Source: Hyphomicrobiales bacterium
GTDB taxonomy: Bacteria > Pseudomonadota > Alphaproteobacteria > Rhizobiales > Beijerinckiaceae
Reading direction: 5' to 3'
NCBI GenBank assembly: GCA_015655535.1
Contig: JAATEW010000305.1
Location: 1-27,175, forward strand
DNA: 27,175 nucleotides
Position numbers and translations under genes: made by a program. Within the stretch, counting starts at the first letter, position 1; each line of letters starts with the position of its first letter. Below the pieces are notes generated by a model. The model saw only the letters and a program-made list of their open reading frames with translations. It did not search any database and was not told where the DNA came from. Positions 13,619 through 22,034 of the stretch are shown one piece after another.

Positions 13619-15457
13619 ATGCTGTTTTGGTCCCCGCCCGCCAAAAACAGGCTGTTGCGCGCCTCGGCTCACGCTGAAAGCGGAGCTTGGTCCGACTTCA
13701 TTTACCTTGGCCGAAGGAGCGCTTTCTTTGCCGCCTTATGCTTAAGCATTGGCTTATGCGCGACGGCTTGCGCGGAGCCGGCTTTTGCAGAGCCGGCTTC
13801 GCAAACCTTCGCCGCGGAAGGCCGCCGCATCCTGCCCGTGCTCGCCTCGCATGGGATGGTTGCCAGCCAGGAGACGCAGGCGACCGAAATCGGGGTCGAT
13901 ATTCTCAAGCGCGGCGGCAATGCAGTGGATGCCGCCGTCGCGGTCGGCTTTGCCTTGGCCGTCACCCTGCCGCAGGCTGGCAATCTCGGCGGCGGCGGCT
14001 TCATGCTGGTTCATCTCGCCGCCCCGCATAAGACGGTGGTCATTGACTACCGGGAAGCAGCCCCCGCCGATACGAAGGCTGATGTCTTCCTCGGCGAGAA
14101 TGGCACTCCCGTACTGGCGAAGTCGCGCGCCAGCGGTTTGGGGGTTGGCGTACCGGGCACGGTCGCGGGTCTGGCTCTGGCTTTGCGCAAATATGGATCG
14201 GGCAAATTCGGCCTCGCCGATCTCGCGGGGCCCGCGATTACACTCGCCCGTCAAGGTCTGACGGTCAATGACGGCCTCGCCGATTCACTTGCCTCTGACA
14301 CGCTCAGGCTTGACCGCTGGCCATCGACGCAAGCGATCTTTTTACACCCGGATGGCACGCCCTTGGCGCGCGGCGAGCGCCTCGTCCAAACCGATCTCGC
14401 AGACGCGCTGGAGGCCATCGGCCGCGATGGGGAGCGGGCTTTCTATGAAGGACCGCTCGCCGAAAAGCTCGTCGCTGCGGTGCAGGCGGCCGGCGGCCAT
14501 ATGGTGCTCGACGATCTCAAGACCTATCAGGCGATCGAGCGCGAGCCCCTGCACGGCACTTATCGCGGCTATGAGATCGCCTCCGTACCGCCGCCTTCGT
14601 CGGGCGGCGTGCATGTCATCGAGCTCCTTAATATTCTCGAAGGTTTTCCGCTGGCCGATCTCGGCGCCAATTCGGCCGCGACGATCCACGATCTCGCCGA
14701 AGCCATGAAACTCGCCTATGCGGATCGGGCCGAATATCTGGGCGATCCCGCGTTTACGGATATTCCCGTCAAAGGCCTTATTTCGAAAGCCTATGCCGCG
14801 AAACTGCGGGCCGAGATTCCCGCGGATCGGGCGCGTCCCGCAGCATCGATCAAACCGCTCGATCCTATGCCTTACGAAAGCGATCAGACGACGCATTTTT
14901 CGATCGTCGACGAGGCGGGCAATGCGGTGTCCAATACCTATACGTTGAACTTCTCTTATGGGCTTGGCCTCGTCGCCGAAGGCACCGGCATTCTGCTCAA
15001 TAATGAGCTCGACGATTTCGCGGCGAAACCCGGCGCGCCCAATGCCTATGGCCTTGTCGGCGGCACGGCCAATGCGCCTGGACCGCGCAAACGGCCTTTG
15101 TCATCCATGGCGCCGACCATGGTCTTCGATAAAGACGGGCTCATCCTCGTCACAGGCTCACCCGGCGGCTCGCGCATCATCACGATCGTGCTTGAGATCC
15201 TCCTGAACGTCCTCGACTTCGGGATGAACATAGCCGAGGCGACCGAAGCGCCGCGCATTCATCATCAGGGGCTTCCGGATGAATTGCGGGTCGAGCACGG
15301 TCTCTCGCCCGATACGATTCACGCGCTGGAGGCGCAGGGCTATAGAGTGAATGTTGCCAATGCCTGGGGCTCGGCGCAGACCATCGCGCGGACCAAAGGT
15401 CTTTTGATCGGCGCCTCAGATCCGCGCCAGCGCGATACGCGCGCGGATGGATATTAG
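13619..15457 (+). CDS. ggt: Periplasmic gamma-glutamyltransferase
   Basis: A 612-residue Ntn-hydrolase precursor that transfers or hydrolyses the gamma-glutamyl group of glutathione and related compounds in the periplasm. ATG at 13619 is chosen; TTG at 13592 is an alternative, and no strong ribosome-binding site marks either. The N-terminus is long before the signal peptide (FFAALCLSIGLCATACAEPAFA). Family marks are ASHGMVASQETQATEIGVDI, DILKRGGNAVDAAVA, NLGGGGFML and the substrate-binding Arg in DYREAAP (Arg145). The autoprocessing site is DQTTHFSIVD, where Thr424 becomes the N-terminal nucleophile of the small subunit. The small subunit shows 'TYTLNFSYG', NNELDDF, PLSSMAPT and TGSPGGSRII, all standard for active GGT. 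It is transcribed away from the Rpf operon and has no obvious tie to it. Confidence 0.93.
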   Translation: MLFWSPPAKNRLLRASAHAESGAWSDFIYLGRRSAFFAALCLSIGLCATACAEPAFAEPASQTFAAEGRRILPVLASHGMVASQETQATEIGVDILKRGGNAVDAAVAVGFALAVTLPQAGNLGGGGFMLVHLAAPHKTVVIDYREAAPADTKADVFLGENGTPVLAKSRASGLGVGVPGTVAGLALALRKYGSGKFGLADLAGPAITLARQGLTVNDGLADSLASDTLRLDRWPSTQAIFLHPDGTPLARGERLVQTDLADALEAIGRDGERAFYEGPLAEKLVAAVQAAGGHMVLDDLKTYQAIEREPLHGTYRGYEIASVPPPSSGGVHVIELLNILEGFPLADLGANSAATIHDLAEAMKLAYADRAEYLGDPAFTDIPVKGLISKAYAAKLRAEIPADRARPAASIKPLDPMPYESDQTTHFSIVDEAGNAVSNTYTLNFSYGLGLVAEGTGILLNNELDDFAAKPGAPNAYGLVGGTANAPGPRKRPLSSMAPTMVFDKDGLILVTGSPGGSRIITIVLEILLNVLDFGMNIAEATEAPRIHHQGLPDELRVEHGLSPDTIHALEAQGYRVNVANAWGSAQTIARTKGLLIGASDPRQRDTRADGY

Positions 15458-15458
15458 A

Positions 15459-15504
15459 GCATCGGACCGAAAAGTGCGAAGCGGTTTTCGGACCAATCCG
15501 ATGC
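15459..15504. repeat. Hairpin repeat downstream of ggt
   Basis: GCATCGGA (15459-15466) pairs with TCCGATGC (15497-15504), and inside it CCGAAAA pairs with TTTTCGG. It begins two bases after the ggt stop. This is the 'AGAGCATCGGACCGAAAAGTG' type of dispersed intergenic hairpin that is common in Rhizobiales. It may serve as 3' end of both the ggt transcript and the convergent TetR transcript. Confidence 0.7.
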
Positions 15505-15584
15505 GATTAAAAGACTAAAGGCACGGATCGTTTCGATATGAACATTCGCCGCTAGGCACCCCGAAACATGTGGACGTCTGCCGA

Positions 15585-16259
15585 TCAGGCTTTGACGGGA
15601 TGACGATAGCGGGCCAGAAACATGGCAACGGCCGCGCTGACCTGTTCGTTGATGTCGGCTTCGCTGAGCTCTCTCAGGCCGAGGGTGAGCGCCCGCAATT
15701 GAACATCGCCAAGGATGGAGCCGAGAAAGAGTTTCGTCGCCAAGACCGGATTATCGCAGCACAGAACCTTCTGTTCCGTGGCGCGTTCGAGATAGGTTTT
15801 CAATTTCGCCCGCACCATAGCCGGCCCGAGCTCATAGAAAATACGGCCGAGTTCTGGAGCGCGTGGCGTTTCGGCAACGATCCAGCCGTAAAAGGACAAA
15901 ACGTCGTCGCGGGTCAAAGTTGTCAAAAGACTGGTGCCGACATGGGTTAAGACTTCGTCGGGCGTGGCGTTGAGGGTGATTTCCTCGTCGAGGCGAACCG
16001 CGATTTCCGCCGATTTCACCCGTACGATTTCTGTAAAAAGCCCCTCTTTGCTGCCAAAATGACGATAAAGCGTTTCTTTCGAGGCCCCGGCCTCTTCGGC
16101 GATGGACTGCATGGTGGTTTGGCTATAGCCACGCTCAAGGAAGATTCGCTGCGCAACCTCGGCCACCTCGCAGCGGCGGGTTTCCCCGCGGCGGACCCGC
16201 CGTTTCTCCTCCACGCATTCTTCCGGGTCGTTCAGCACCGTTGACGAAGACATAGACAT
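15585..16259 (-). CDS. TetR/AcrR-family transcriptional repressor of the adjacent efflux operon
   Basis: A 224-residue regulator. The N-terminal DNA-binding domain contains the helix-turn-helix at about residues 48-68 (TTMQSIAEEAGASKETLYRH), followed by FGSKEGLF, the standard TetR sequence. The C-terminal domain (80-224) is all-helical, as expected for ligand binding and dimerisation, and has the WIVAETPRAPELGRIFYELG stretch common in AcrR relatives that control efflux pumps. An unusually charged leader of 25 residues precedes the HTH domain. The first ATG (16259) is used; a second lies two codons later. It is divergent from the EmrA/EmrB genes, with a perfect palindrome between them, so it most likely represses both itself and the pump and is released by a toxic compound. 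Confidence 0.88.
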   Translation of the reverse strand: MSMSSSTVLNDPEECVEEKRRVRRGETRRCEVAEVAQRIFLERGYSQTTMQSIAEEAGASKETLYRHFGSKEGLFTEIVRVKSAEIAVRLDEEITLNATPDEVLTHVGTSLLTTLTRDDVLSFYGWIVAETPRAPELGRIFYELGPAMVRAKLKTYLERATEQKVLCCDNPVLATKLFLGSILGDVQLRALTLGLRELSEADINEQVSAAVAMFLARYRHPVKA

Positions 16260-16270
16260 CCTGCTTCAAA

Positions 16271-16286
16271 CGAACTAGATAGTTCG
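16271..16286. promoter_or_regulatory. Candidate TetR operator
   Basis: CGAACTA (16271-16277), GA, TAGTTCG (16280-16286): a perfect 7-bp inverted repeat with a 2-base spacer, the size and symmetry of TetR-family operators. It lies 11 bases upstream of the regulator's start codon in the 93-base divergent gap to the efflux operon. A second smaller palindrome, CGGA-TCAG-TCCG, overlaps its right end (16285-16296). Confidence 0.7.
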
Positions 16287-16352
16287 GATCAGTCCGTCGC
16301 ACAATACGGACTTTTTCATATTGTGACCCAGTCCCTATCCTAGCAGCAAGCG

Positions 16353-17531
16353 ATGAACGTCACATCAGCCAAAAAACCGAGCCCCGTCGCTGAAGCCGAA
16401 CCGCCCGCGGTTCCGCCTCCGGGACCCGCGGCACGCGACGGCGACAAGCCTAAAGAAGATAAGACGCAGGCTCCGGACAACCCGACGAAACCACGCAAGC
16501 GCCGCCCTCTGCTTTGGATCGTGATCTTTCTCGGTGTGATTTTGGGCGGTGGCGCGGCCTATCATTATTGGCAGGTGCAATCGCATCTCGAGAGCACCGA
16601 CGACGCCTTTGTCGACGGCCGCGCCATCTCCATAGCGCCACAAGTGTCGGGCCTCGTCGTCTCCCTCGATGTGACGGACAATCAATTCGTTCATAAGGGC
16701 CAGCCGCTCATCCATATCGACCCGCGGCAATATTTGCACGATCGCGTTCAGGCCGAGGGCGCGCTCGCGACGTCCAAAGCGCAGCTCGAAGGATTCAAGC
16801 TCGCGGTCGCGATTGCCCAGAAGAATTTTCCGGCAGAACTCCAGGCGGCGCAAGCCTCGCTCGCAACGGCGAAAGCCAATCTCGTCAAGGCCCAGGCCGA
16901 TTACGAGCGGCAAAAGGCTTTGACGAAACTCGCGACCTCGCAACAGGAAGTCGATCAGGCGACGGCGGCCTTTAATCAGGCGCAAGCCCAGGTGGCGCTG
17001 GCAGAAGCGCGCGTGAAACAGGCCGAGCCGGTGCAGGAACAAATCGATCAGGCGCGGACGCAGGTCGGCCAGCTCTCGGGCCAGGTCGGCCAGGCCCAAG
17101 CACGCCTCGACCAAGCCGATCTCAACCTGTCCTGGACGGTCGTGACCGCGCCGCAGGACGGCTGGATCACCAAGCGCAATGTCGAGGTCGGCACTTACGT
17201 GACCCCCGGCCAGCAGATTTTCTCGATCGTCTCGCCGGACATTTGGGTCACGGCGAATTTCAAGGAGAACCAATTGAACCTGATGAGGCCGGGCCAGCCG
17301 GCCGAGATCAGCGTCGATGCCTATCCGAATCTGCATCTAAAAGGCCATGTCGATTCGATCCAGCTCGGGTCTGGCTCGAAATTTACCGCCTTCCCGCCTG
17401 AAAATGCGACCGGCAATTTCGTGAAGATCGTCCAACGCGTTCCGGTCAAGATCGTGATCGACAGCGGTCTCGATCCCAATATTCCCCTGCCGCTCGGTCT
17501 CTCCGTCATCCCATCGGTGACGGTCAGATGA
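16353..17531 (+). CDS. emrA: HlyD/EmrA-family membrane fusion protein of an efflux pump
   Basis: A 392-residue periplasmic adaptor. A cytoplasmic, proline- and lysine-rich N-terminus (1-50) is followed by one membrane anchor (about 51-70, LLWIVIFLGVILGGGAAYHY). The first half of the biotinyl-lipoyl-like domain follows: STDDAFVDGRAISIAPQVSG, the classic EmrA stretch. A long alanine/glutamine-rich coiled-coil hairpin (about 125-250) comes next. The second lipoyl half and beta-barrel are marked by TVVTAPQDGWITKRNVEVGT and NFKENQLNLMRPGQPAEI. It links the inner-membrane MFS pump to the outer-membrane channel. Its stop overlaps the MFS start by four bases. Expression is probably controlled by the divergent TetR protein. 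The drug specificity cannot be deduced. Confidence 0.93.
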   Translation: MNVTSAKKPSPVAEAEPPAVPPPGPAARDGDKPKEDKTQAPDNPTKPRKRRPLLWIVIFLGVILGGGAAYHYWQVQSHLESTDDAFVDGRAISIAPQVSGLVVSLDVTDNQFVHKGQPLIHIDPRQYLHDRVQAEGALATSKAQLEGFKLAVAIAQKNFPAELQAAQASLATAKANLVKAQADYERQKALTKLATSQQEVDQATAAFNQAQAQVALAEARVKQAEPVQEQIDQARTQVGQLSGQVGQAQARLDQADLNLSWTVVTAPQDGWITKRNVEVGTYVTPGQQIFSIVSPDIWVTANFKENQLNLMRPGQPAEISVDAYPNLHLKGHVDSIQLGSGSKFTAFPPENATGNFVKIVQRVPVKIVIDSGLDPNIPLPLGLSVIPSVTVR

Positions 17532-19105
17532 TCGAACCGCCGAATCCGAATTCGGATTGGAGGCCGGCGCATAATCCATGGCTGATCGCGGTCGTGGTGA
17601 CGAGCGCGGCCTTCATGGAGATCCTGGACACGACGATCGTCAATGTCGCCCTGCCCCATATAGCGGGCAGTCTGTCGGCGAGCAGCGACGAAGCCACTTG
17701 GGCTTTGACCTCCTATCTCGTCGCCAATGCGATCGTACTGACGATTTCCGGATGGCTGAGCGATCTTTTGGGGCGCAAACGCTATTTCCTCATCTGCATC
17801 GCGATGTTCACGGTCTGCTCGTTTTTGTGCGGCACGGCGACCAGCCTCGGACAACTCGTGGTCTTCCGTCTGGCGCAAGGGTTTTTCGGCGGCGGGCTGC
17901 AACCCAATCAGCAGTCGATCATCCTCGATACGTTTCCGCCGGCAAAACGCGGCGCCGCCTTCGGCGTGGTTGCCATCGCGACCATCGTCGCGCCGGTGCT
18001 CGGCCCGACGCTCGGCGGTATTATCACAGACCAGACCACATGGCGGTGGATCTTCTTCATCAATGTCCCGGTCGGCATCGCCGCCGTCTTTCTTGTCTCG
18101 CTCCTGGTCCAGGACCCGCCGTGGATCAAAGAGCGAAAGAGCCGTGGAATCGACTATATCGGCCTGTCGCTTATCACGCTCGGCCTCGGCTGCCTGCAGG
18201 TCATGCTCGATCGCGGCGAGGACGACGATTGGTTCAACTCCGTTTTCATTCAGCTCATGGGCCTCTTGGCTGTCGCCGGGATCATCGGCTCGATCATCTG
18301 GCTGCTGATCGCGAAAAAGCCGATCGTCAATCTGCGGGTTTTCGCGGATCGCAATTTCACCGGCGGCTGCATCATGATCGGCGCGACCGGCGCCCTTCTT
18401 TATGCGAGCGCCGTCATCATTCCGCAATTCGCGCAACAGGTCATCGGCTATGACGCGACCTGGTCGGGCCTCATCCTGTCGCCGGGCGGCATGGTCATCA
18501 TTCTGCTCATCCCCTTCGTGACGCGGCTGCTCAAATATGTGCAAACGCGCTACGTGATCGCGGCCGGTTTCTTCATCATGGGATGTTCGATGATCTATTC
18601 GAACCGGCTTGTTCCGAATATCGATTTCATGACGCTTGTCGAAATGCGCGCTTTCCAGACCACCGCGCTGGCTTTTCTCTTCGTGCCGGTCAGCACGATC
18701 GCCTATACGACCTTGCCGCGCGAGCTCAACGGCGACGCGACCGCGCTCTTTTCCATGTTCCGGAACGTGTTCGGCTCGATCGGCATTTCCCTGGCCACCG
18801 CGCTCGTCACGCAACGCGTGCAGACCCATCAATTCTATCTGTCGCAATGGGCGACGCCCTATCATCAGCCCTTCAACGATCTTATCGCAAGCTATCAAGC
18901 GGCCTGGATCGCCATGGGACATGCGGCGGCCACGGCGCATCAATACGCGCTTGGTCAAGTCTACCAGGTCTTCGTCAAGCAGGTCCAAGTCCTGGCCTAT
19001 GCCGACGTGTTTTTATATTGCGCGGTCATAGCCTTCGCCGTCGTACCCGTCTGTTTTCTTCTATCGCCGCAGAGAGGCGGCCGGGCTCCGGCCGGAGGGC
19101 ATTAA
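17528..19105 (+). CDS. emrB: DHA2-family MFS multidrug efflux transporter (EmrB type)
   Basis: A 525-residue inner-membrane proton antiporter with about 14 hydrophobic segments, as for the DHA2 (EmrB/QacA) family. Motif C-like and motif A-like features are visible: MEILDTTIVNVALPHIAGSL near the N-terminus (the D-T-T-I-V-N-V-A-L-P signature of the family), SGWLSDLLGRKRYF (motif A) and VAPVLGPTLGGIITDQTTWR (motif C with the following WRWIFFINVPVG). It pumps drug-like compounds out of the cytoplasm or inner leaflet through EmrA and the outer-membrane protein encoded downstream. ATG overlaps the emrA stop. The C-terminus ends with a short arginine/glycine-rich tail. Confidence 0.93.
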   Translation: MIEPPNPNSDWRPAHNPWLIAVVVTSAAFMEILDTTIVNVALPHIAGSLSASSDEATWALTSYLVANAIVLTISGWLSDLLGRKRYFLICIAMFTVCSFLCGTATSLGQLVVFRLAQGFFGGGLQPNQQSIILDTFPPAKRGAAFGVVAIATIVAPVLGPTLGGIITDQTTWRWIFFINVPVGIAAVFLVSLLVQDPPWIKERKSRGIDYIGLSLITLGLGCLQVMLDRGEDDDWFNSVFIQLMGLLAVAGIIGSIIWLLIAKKPIVNLRVFADRNFTGGCIMIGATGALLYASAVIIPQFAQQVIGYDATWSGLILSPGGMVIILLIPFVTRLLKYVQTRYVIAAGFFIMGCSMIYSNRLVPNIDFMTLVEMRAFQTTALAFLFVPVSTIAYTTLPRELNGDATALFSMFRNVFGSIGISLATALVTQRVQTHQFYLSQWATPYHQPFNDLIASYQAAWIAMGHAAATAHQYALGQVYQVFVKQVQVLAYADVFLYCAVIAFAVVPVCFLLSPQRGGRAPAGGH

Positions 19106-19150
19106 AGCGTCGGAACCCAAAAGCGGCGATGCAATAGTTCAAAGGTGTTC

Positions 19151-19173
19151 CCGAAAAGTCGCAGCCTTTTCGG
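19151..19173. terminator. Hairpin between the MFS and outer-membrane protein genes
   Basis: CCGAAAAG (19151-19158), 7-base loop, CTTTTCGG (19166-19173): a perfect 8-bp stem in the 146-base gap. The surrounding 'AAAGCGTCGGAACCCAAAAG...TTCCCGAAAAGTCGC' resembles the other dispersed hairpin repeats of the window. It could attenuate transcription between the pump genes and the outer-membrane gene. Confidence 0.55.
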
Positions 19174-19251
19174 TTAAGATCATGGGCAATGCGTCCGATC
19201 CTATCGAGCGCAATGATATATGCCCCATAAGCGTAGCGTTCGGACGGGCTG

Positions 19252-20760
19252 ATGGCGTTGAAAACGGTCAAATTATTCAGTCTGCTGGCGGCGTCGAGCC
19301 TGTCGGGCTGCTATTCCGTTGGCCCGGATTTCGTTCCGCCCGCTCCGGAGCTCCCCGCTGTCTCGTTCTTCGGCAAACCGGCACCGACGATTCCACCAAA
19401 TCCTCCGTTCGTCCCCGCGGCACCCGACCCGCACTGGTGGGCGACATTCCGCGATCCCGTCCTGACGCGGCTTGAGGAAGAGGCGGTCGTCAGTAACCTC
19501 GATTTGCAGACGGCGACGGTGAAATTGGCCGAGAGCCGGTTTCAGCGCGGTGTAACCGCCTCCGCCGCCTTCCCGACGCTGAACGGCAATGCCACTTATA
19601 CGCGCGAGCTTTTGAGCCAGAACGGTATTGTCAGCTTAGGGAAAGCCTTTACCAATGGGCAGCCCTTCGTCGTGCCGCCCATCAGCATCTATCAGCCGAC
19701 CTTCGACGCCGCCTGGGAAGTCGATATTTGGGGCCATGTCCGCCGCCAGATCGAAGCGGGCGACGCCCAAATCCACCTGAGCGAAGACCAGCGCCGCGAT
19801 GTTCTCGTGTCGCTCCTCGCCGAAGTGGCGCGCGACTACATCGAATTGCGCGGCGTGCAAGAGCAGATCGCCATCGCCAATGACAATCTGAAAAGCGCCA
19901 CCGAGATCATGGAGCTGACCCGCACGCGTGTCGAGAAAGGTCTCGTCACCGGGCTCGATTTCGAGAATGCCGCGGCCGAAGTCGAGAGCATCAAGGCGCA
20001 GATCCCGCAATTGCACACGCAAGAGACGGTGCAGATGAATGCGCTGGCGCTCTTGCTCGACGAGCCGCCCGGCGCGTTGGAAGGCAAGCTCGCACATGCC
20101 AAGCCGATCCCGCCGGCTCCGGCGCGCGTGCCGCTCGGCATTCCCTCCGAACTTGCGCGCCGCCGCCCCGACATCAGGGAAGCCGAGGCCCAACTCCATG
20201 CCGCGACCGCCGACATCGGCGTCGCGGTCGCCGAATTCTATCCGAGCGTGAAACTGAACGGCAGCGTCGGTTTCAATTCGCTCGATCTCCGCAATCTTTG
20301 GAAGGGCAGCTCGCTGCAATATACGCTCGGCCCAAGCATCTCCCTGCCGATCTTCGAAGGCGGCCGCCTGAAATCGACCTTGGAATTGCGCGAAGCGCAG
20401 CAGCAGGAGGCGGCGATCGCCTATCAGAAGGCCGTGCTGCAAGCCTGGCATGACGTCGTCAATGCGCTCGTCGCCTTCCGCGACGAGCAGAAACGGCGCG
20501 AAGCGCTCAAGGCCCAGATCGAGCATTCCGCTCAGGCGCTCACATTATCGCGCGCGCGCTATGTCGATGGAGTCACGGAATTCATCACGGTGCTCAACGC
20601 GGAGCAGACCCTGTTCGCCGCCAAGCAGCAATATGCGCAGAGCGCGACGAACGTCTCGACCGATCTCGTTCAGCTCTATAAGGCGTTGGGCGGCGGCTGG
20701 GAGACCACGCTTCCGACAGAGCCTTTGCCGAGCCTGGTGTCGGCGCTGGGGCCGGAGTAA
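19252..20760 (+). CDS. Outer-membrane efflux lipoprotein, NodT/RND outer-membrane factor family
   Basis: A 502-residue TolC-like outer-membrane channel. The N-terminus is a lipoprotein signal: LLAASSLSGC with lipid-modified Cys20, followed by YSVGPDFVPPAPELP, the typical 'C-x-V-G-P-D-Y' start of NodT/OprM proteins. Two outer-membrane-factor repeats follow, with VSNLDLQTATVKLAESRFQR near the start and, in the second half, 'GVAVAEFYPSVKLNGSVGF', PSISLPIFEGGRLKSTLELR and RYVDGVTEFITVLNAEQTLF. It forms the trimeric exit duct for the EmrA/EmrB pump upstream. A 146-base gap with a hairpin separates it from emrB, so it may also have its own promoter. Predicted length is normal for the family. Confidence 0.93.
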   Translation: MALKTVKLFSLLAASSLSGCYSVGPDFVPPAPELPAVSFFGKPAPTIPPNPPFVPAAPDPHWWATFRDPVLTRLEEEAVVSNLDLQTATVKLAESRFQRGVTASAAFPTLNGNATYTRELLSQNGIVSLGKAFTNGQPFVVPPISIYQPTFDAAWEVDIWGHVRRQIEAGDAQIHLSEDQRRDVLVSLLAEVARDYIELRGVQEQIAIANDNLKSATEIMELTRTRVEKGLVTGLDFENAAAEVESIKAQIPQLHTQETVQMNALALLLDEPPGALEGKLAHAKPIPPAPARVPLGIPSELARRRPDIREAEAQLHAATADIGVAVAEFYPSVKLNGSVGFNSLDLRNLWKGSSLQYTLGPSISLPIFEGGRLKSTLELREAQQQEAAIAYQKAVLQAWHDVVNALVAFRDEQKRREALKAQIEHSAQALTLSRARYVDGVTEFITVLNAEQTLFAAKQQYAQSATNVSTDLVQLYKALGGGWETTLPTEPLPSLVSALGPE

Positions 20761-20931
20761 TCAGACTTGCAGAACGGACTCCAATTTGGTCACGGCCCGG
20801 CTTGAGCTGCGGCTGTGTGGTTTTAAGTCGCCACGACATGCCGCATACTATTGCAACGTACCCGTTTTGCCCTTCCACTCCCGCCTGACGCGAACGATGT
20901 GGACAGGCTAAAATGCCGCAAGATCAGATTT
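20761..20931. other. Intergenic stretch after the outer-membrane protein gene
   Basis: First part of a 435-base gap. No gene, terminator or clear hairpin is supported. Short open frames here have no homologous look and no ribosome-binding sites. Confidence 0.4.
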
Positions 20932-21093
20932 CGCCATTCATCCAACGGCGGCGATTTTTGGCGAGACGGATACGCTTTTGTCAATGACGACCCATCGAAG
21001 ATGGGTCGCCGCCGAAGGCGGTCTGCGATCATTGACGAAAGCGATCCGCTCGCCAATGCTAGCCGCCAAGAGATGAATGGCAGCCTTTGAATG
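20932..21093. repeat. MITE-like palindromic repeat, long copy
   Basis: A 162-base imperfect palindrome. The outer arms are exact: GCCATTCATC (20933-20942) and GATGAATGGC (21072-21081). Inner arms are GGCGAGACGGATACGCTTTT with GTCAATGA on the left and TCATTGAC with GAAAGCGATCCGCTCGCC on the right, nearly complementary. Two small hairpins sit in the centre: GACCCATC-GAA-GATGGGTC and GCCGCC/GGCGGT. The left part is shared with 3738-3827, which has lost the centre. It encodes nothing. The structure fits a non-autonomous, terminal-inverted-repeat element or a large REP-like element. Confidence 0.75.
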
Positions 21094-21115
21094 TCATCGA
21101 CACTAAAACAGCGGC

Positions 21116-21133
21116 CCGGTTTCTCTCAACCGG
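21116..21133 (-). terminator. Possible terminator of the AIM24-family gene
   Basis: On the minus strand CCGGTT, loop GAGAGA, AACCGG, followed 7 bases later by TTTT. It lies about 60 bases beyond the stop at 21196. Next to it, CGGG-CTTGA-CCCG (21141-21153) forms a further small hairpin of a type common in Rhizobiales gaps. The assignment is tentative. Confidence 0.4.
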
Positions 21134-21195
21134 ACAGCCTCGGGCTTGACCCGGCCATCCAGGCATCGCTGGGTGTTGTGTTTATATGCACGGAA

Positions 21196-21971
21196 TTAAG
21201 CCCGGTCGTTTCGCGAATTGCCGAACAGACTGCCGAGGACGGCGCCGACAGCGCTCGCGGCGACGCCGGTCGCGACATTGCCGGAGGATTCCCCGCCGCT
21301 CTGCGGCAGATAGCGGCCGATCTCTTCCGCCAGATTCATGATCGGCATGCTCTGCAATGCGACATGACCGGGGCCTGTGAGGGTCGCGAGGAAAAGACCG
21401 TCGCCGCCGAAGAGGATATTTTTAAATCCCGGCACAAGCTGAATATCGAATCCGATGCTCGGGTCCATGACTCCGACATGGCCGGCATGGACCAGCAGGC
21501 GCTCGCCGACCGCGAGATCGCGGTGGACCACTTCGCCCGAGAGATCGAGAAAGATCGTACCGGGGCCCATGACCTTTTGCAAGATGAACCCCCTTGGCCG
21601 CCGAAAAAGCCGGCGCCAAGCCGCTTCTGCAAGGCGATATCGAGCGTCACCGATTTTTCCGCGCAGAGAAATGTTTCCTTGCGGCAGATCAGGGCCTGAC
21701 CGGCGTTGAGCTGCACCGGCAAAATCGTGCCGGGAAAACGCGGGGCGAAAGCGACATGTCCAGGCCCTTGCGCGGTAAAATCGGTGATGAAGAAACTGCC
21801 GCCGCCGAAGCTGCGTTTGATGCCGGCAAGAAAGCCGCCGCCCGTATGGGTCGACATCGCGATCGCATCATTCATCCAGCACATGCAATTGGTCTGGCTG
21901 AACACGGTTTCGCCGGGATCGAGATCGACCGCGAGCGTTTGCATCACGGTGCCGGAGAGTTGGTATCGCAT
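21196..21971 (-). pseudogene. AIM24/TIGR00266-family protein gene with a frameshift
   Basis: Start ATG at 21971 has GGAG upstream (GGAGATATGAA before the ATG). The first frame reads MRYQLSGTVMQTLAVDLDPG through FGGGSFFITDFTAQGPGHVA to LGAGFFGGQG, where family similarity ends. It resumes in another frame as FILQKVMGPGTIFLDLSGEV, then HAGHVGVMDPSIGFDIQLV, FKNILFGGDGLFLATLTGPG and MPIMNLAEEIGRYLP, ending at 21196. The switch is at a run of five G (minus strand; 21589-21593). Adding one base gives 777 bases, that is 258 residues, the usual family length. The family has a double-stranded beta-helix fold and an unknown bacterial role. Without correction the product would lose its C-terminal half. 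Real mutation, phase variation or sequencing error cannot be separated here. Confidence 0.85.
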
Positions 21972-22034
21972 TTCATATCTCCAATCCGATAAAGTATAAG
22001 CGGGGCCTATCCGGTCCGTGTTTAAAACTAAAAT

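Noticed and set aside
17321..18988. 555-codon open frame on the minus strand opposite emrA/emrB
   Set aside because: Antisense shadow; low-complexity charged sequence and no motifs.
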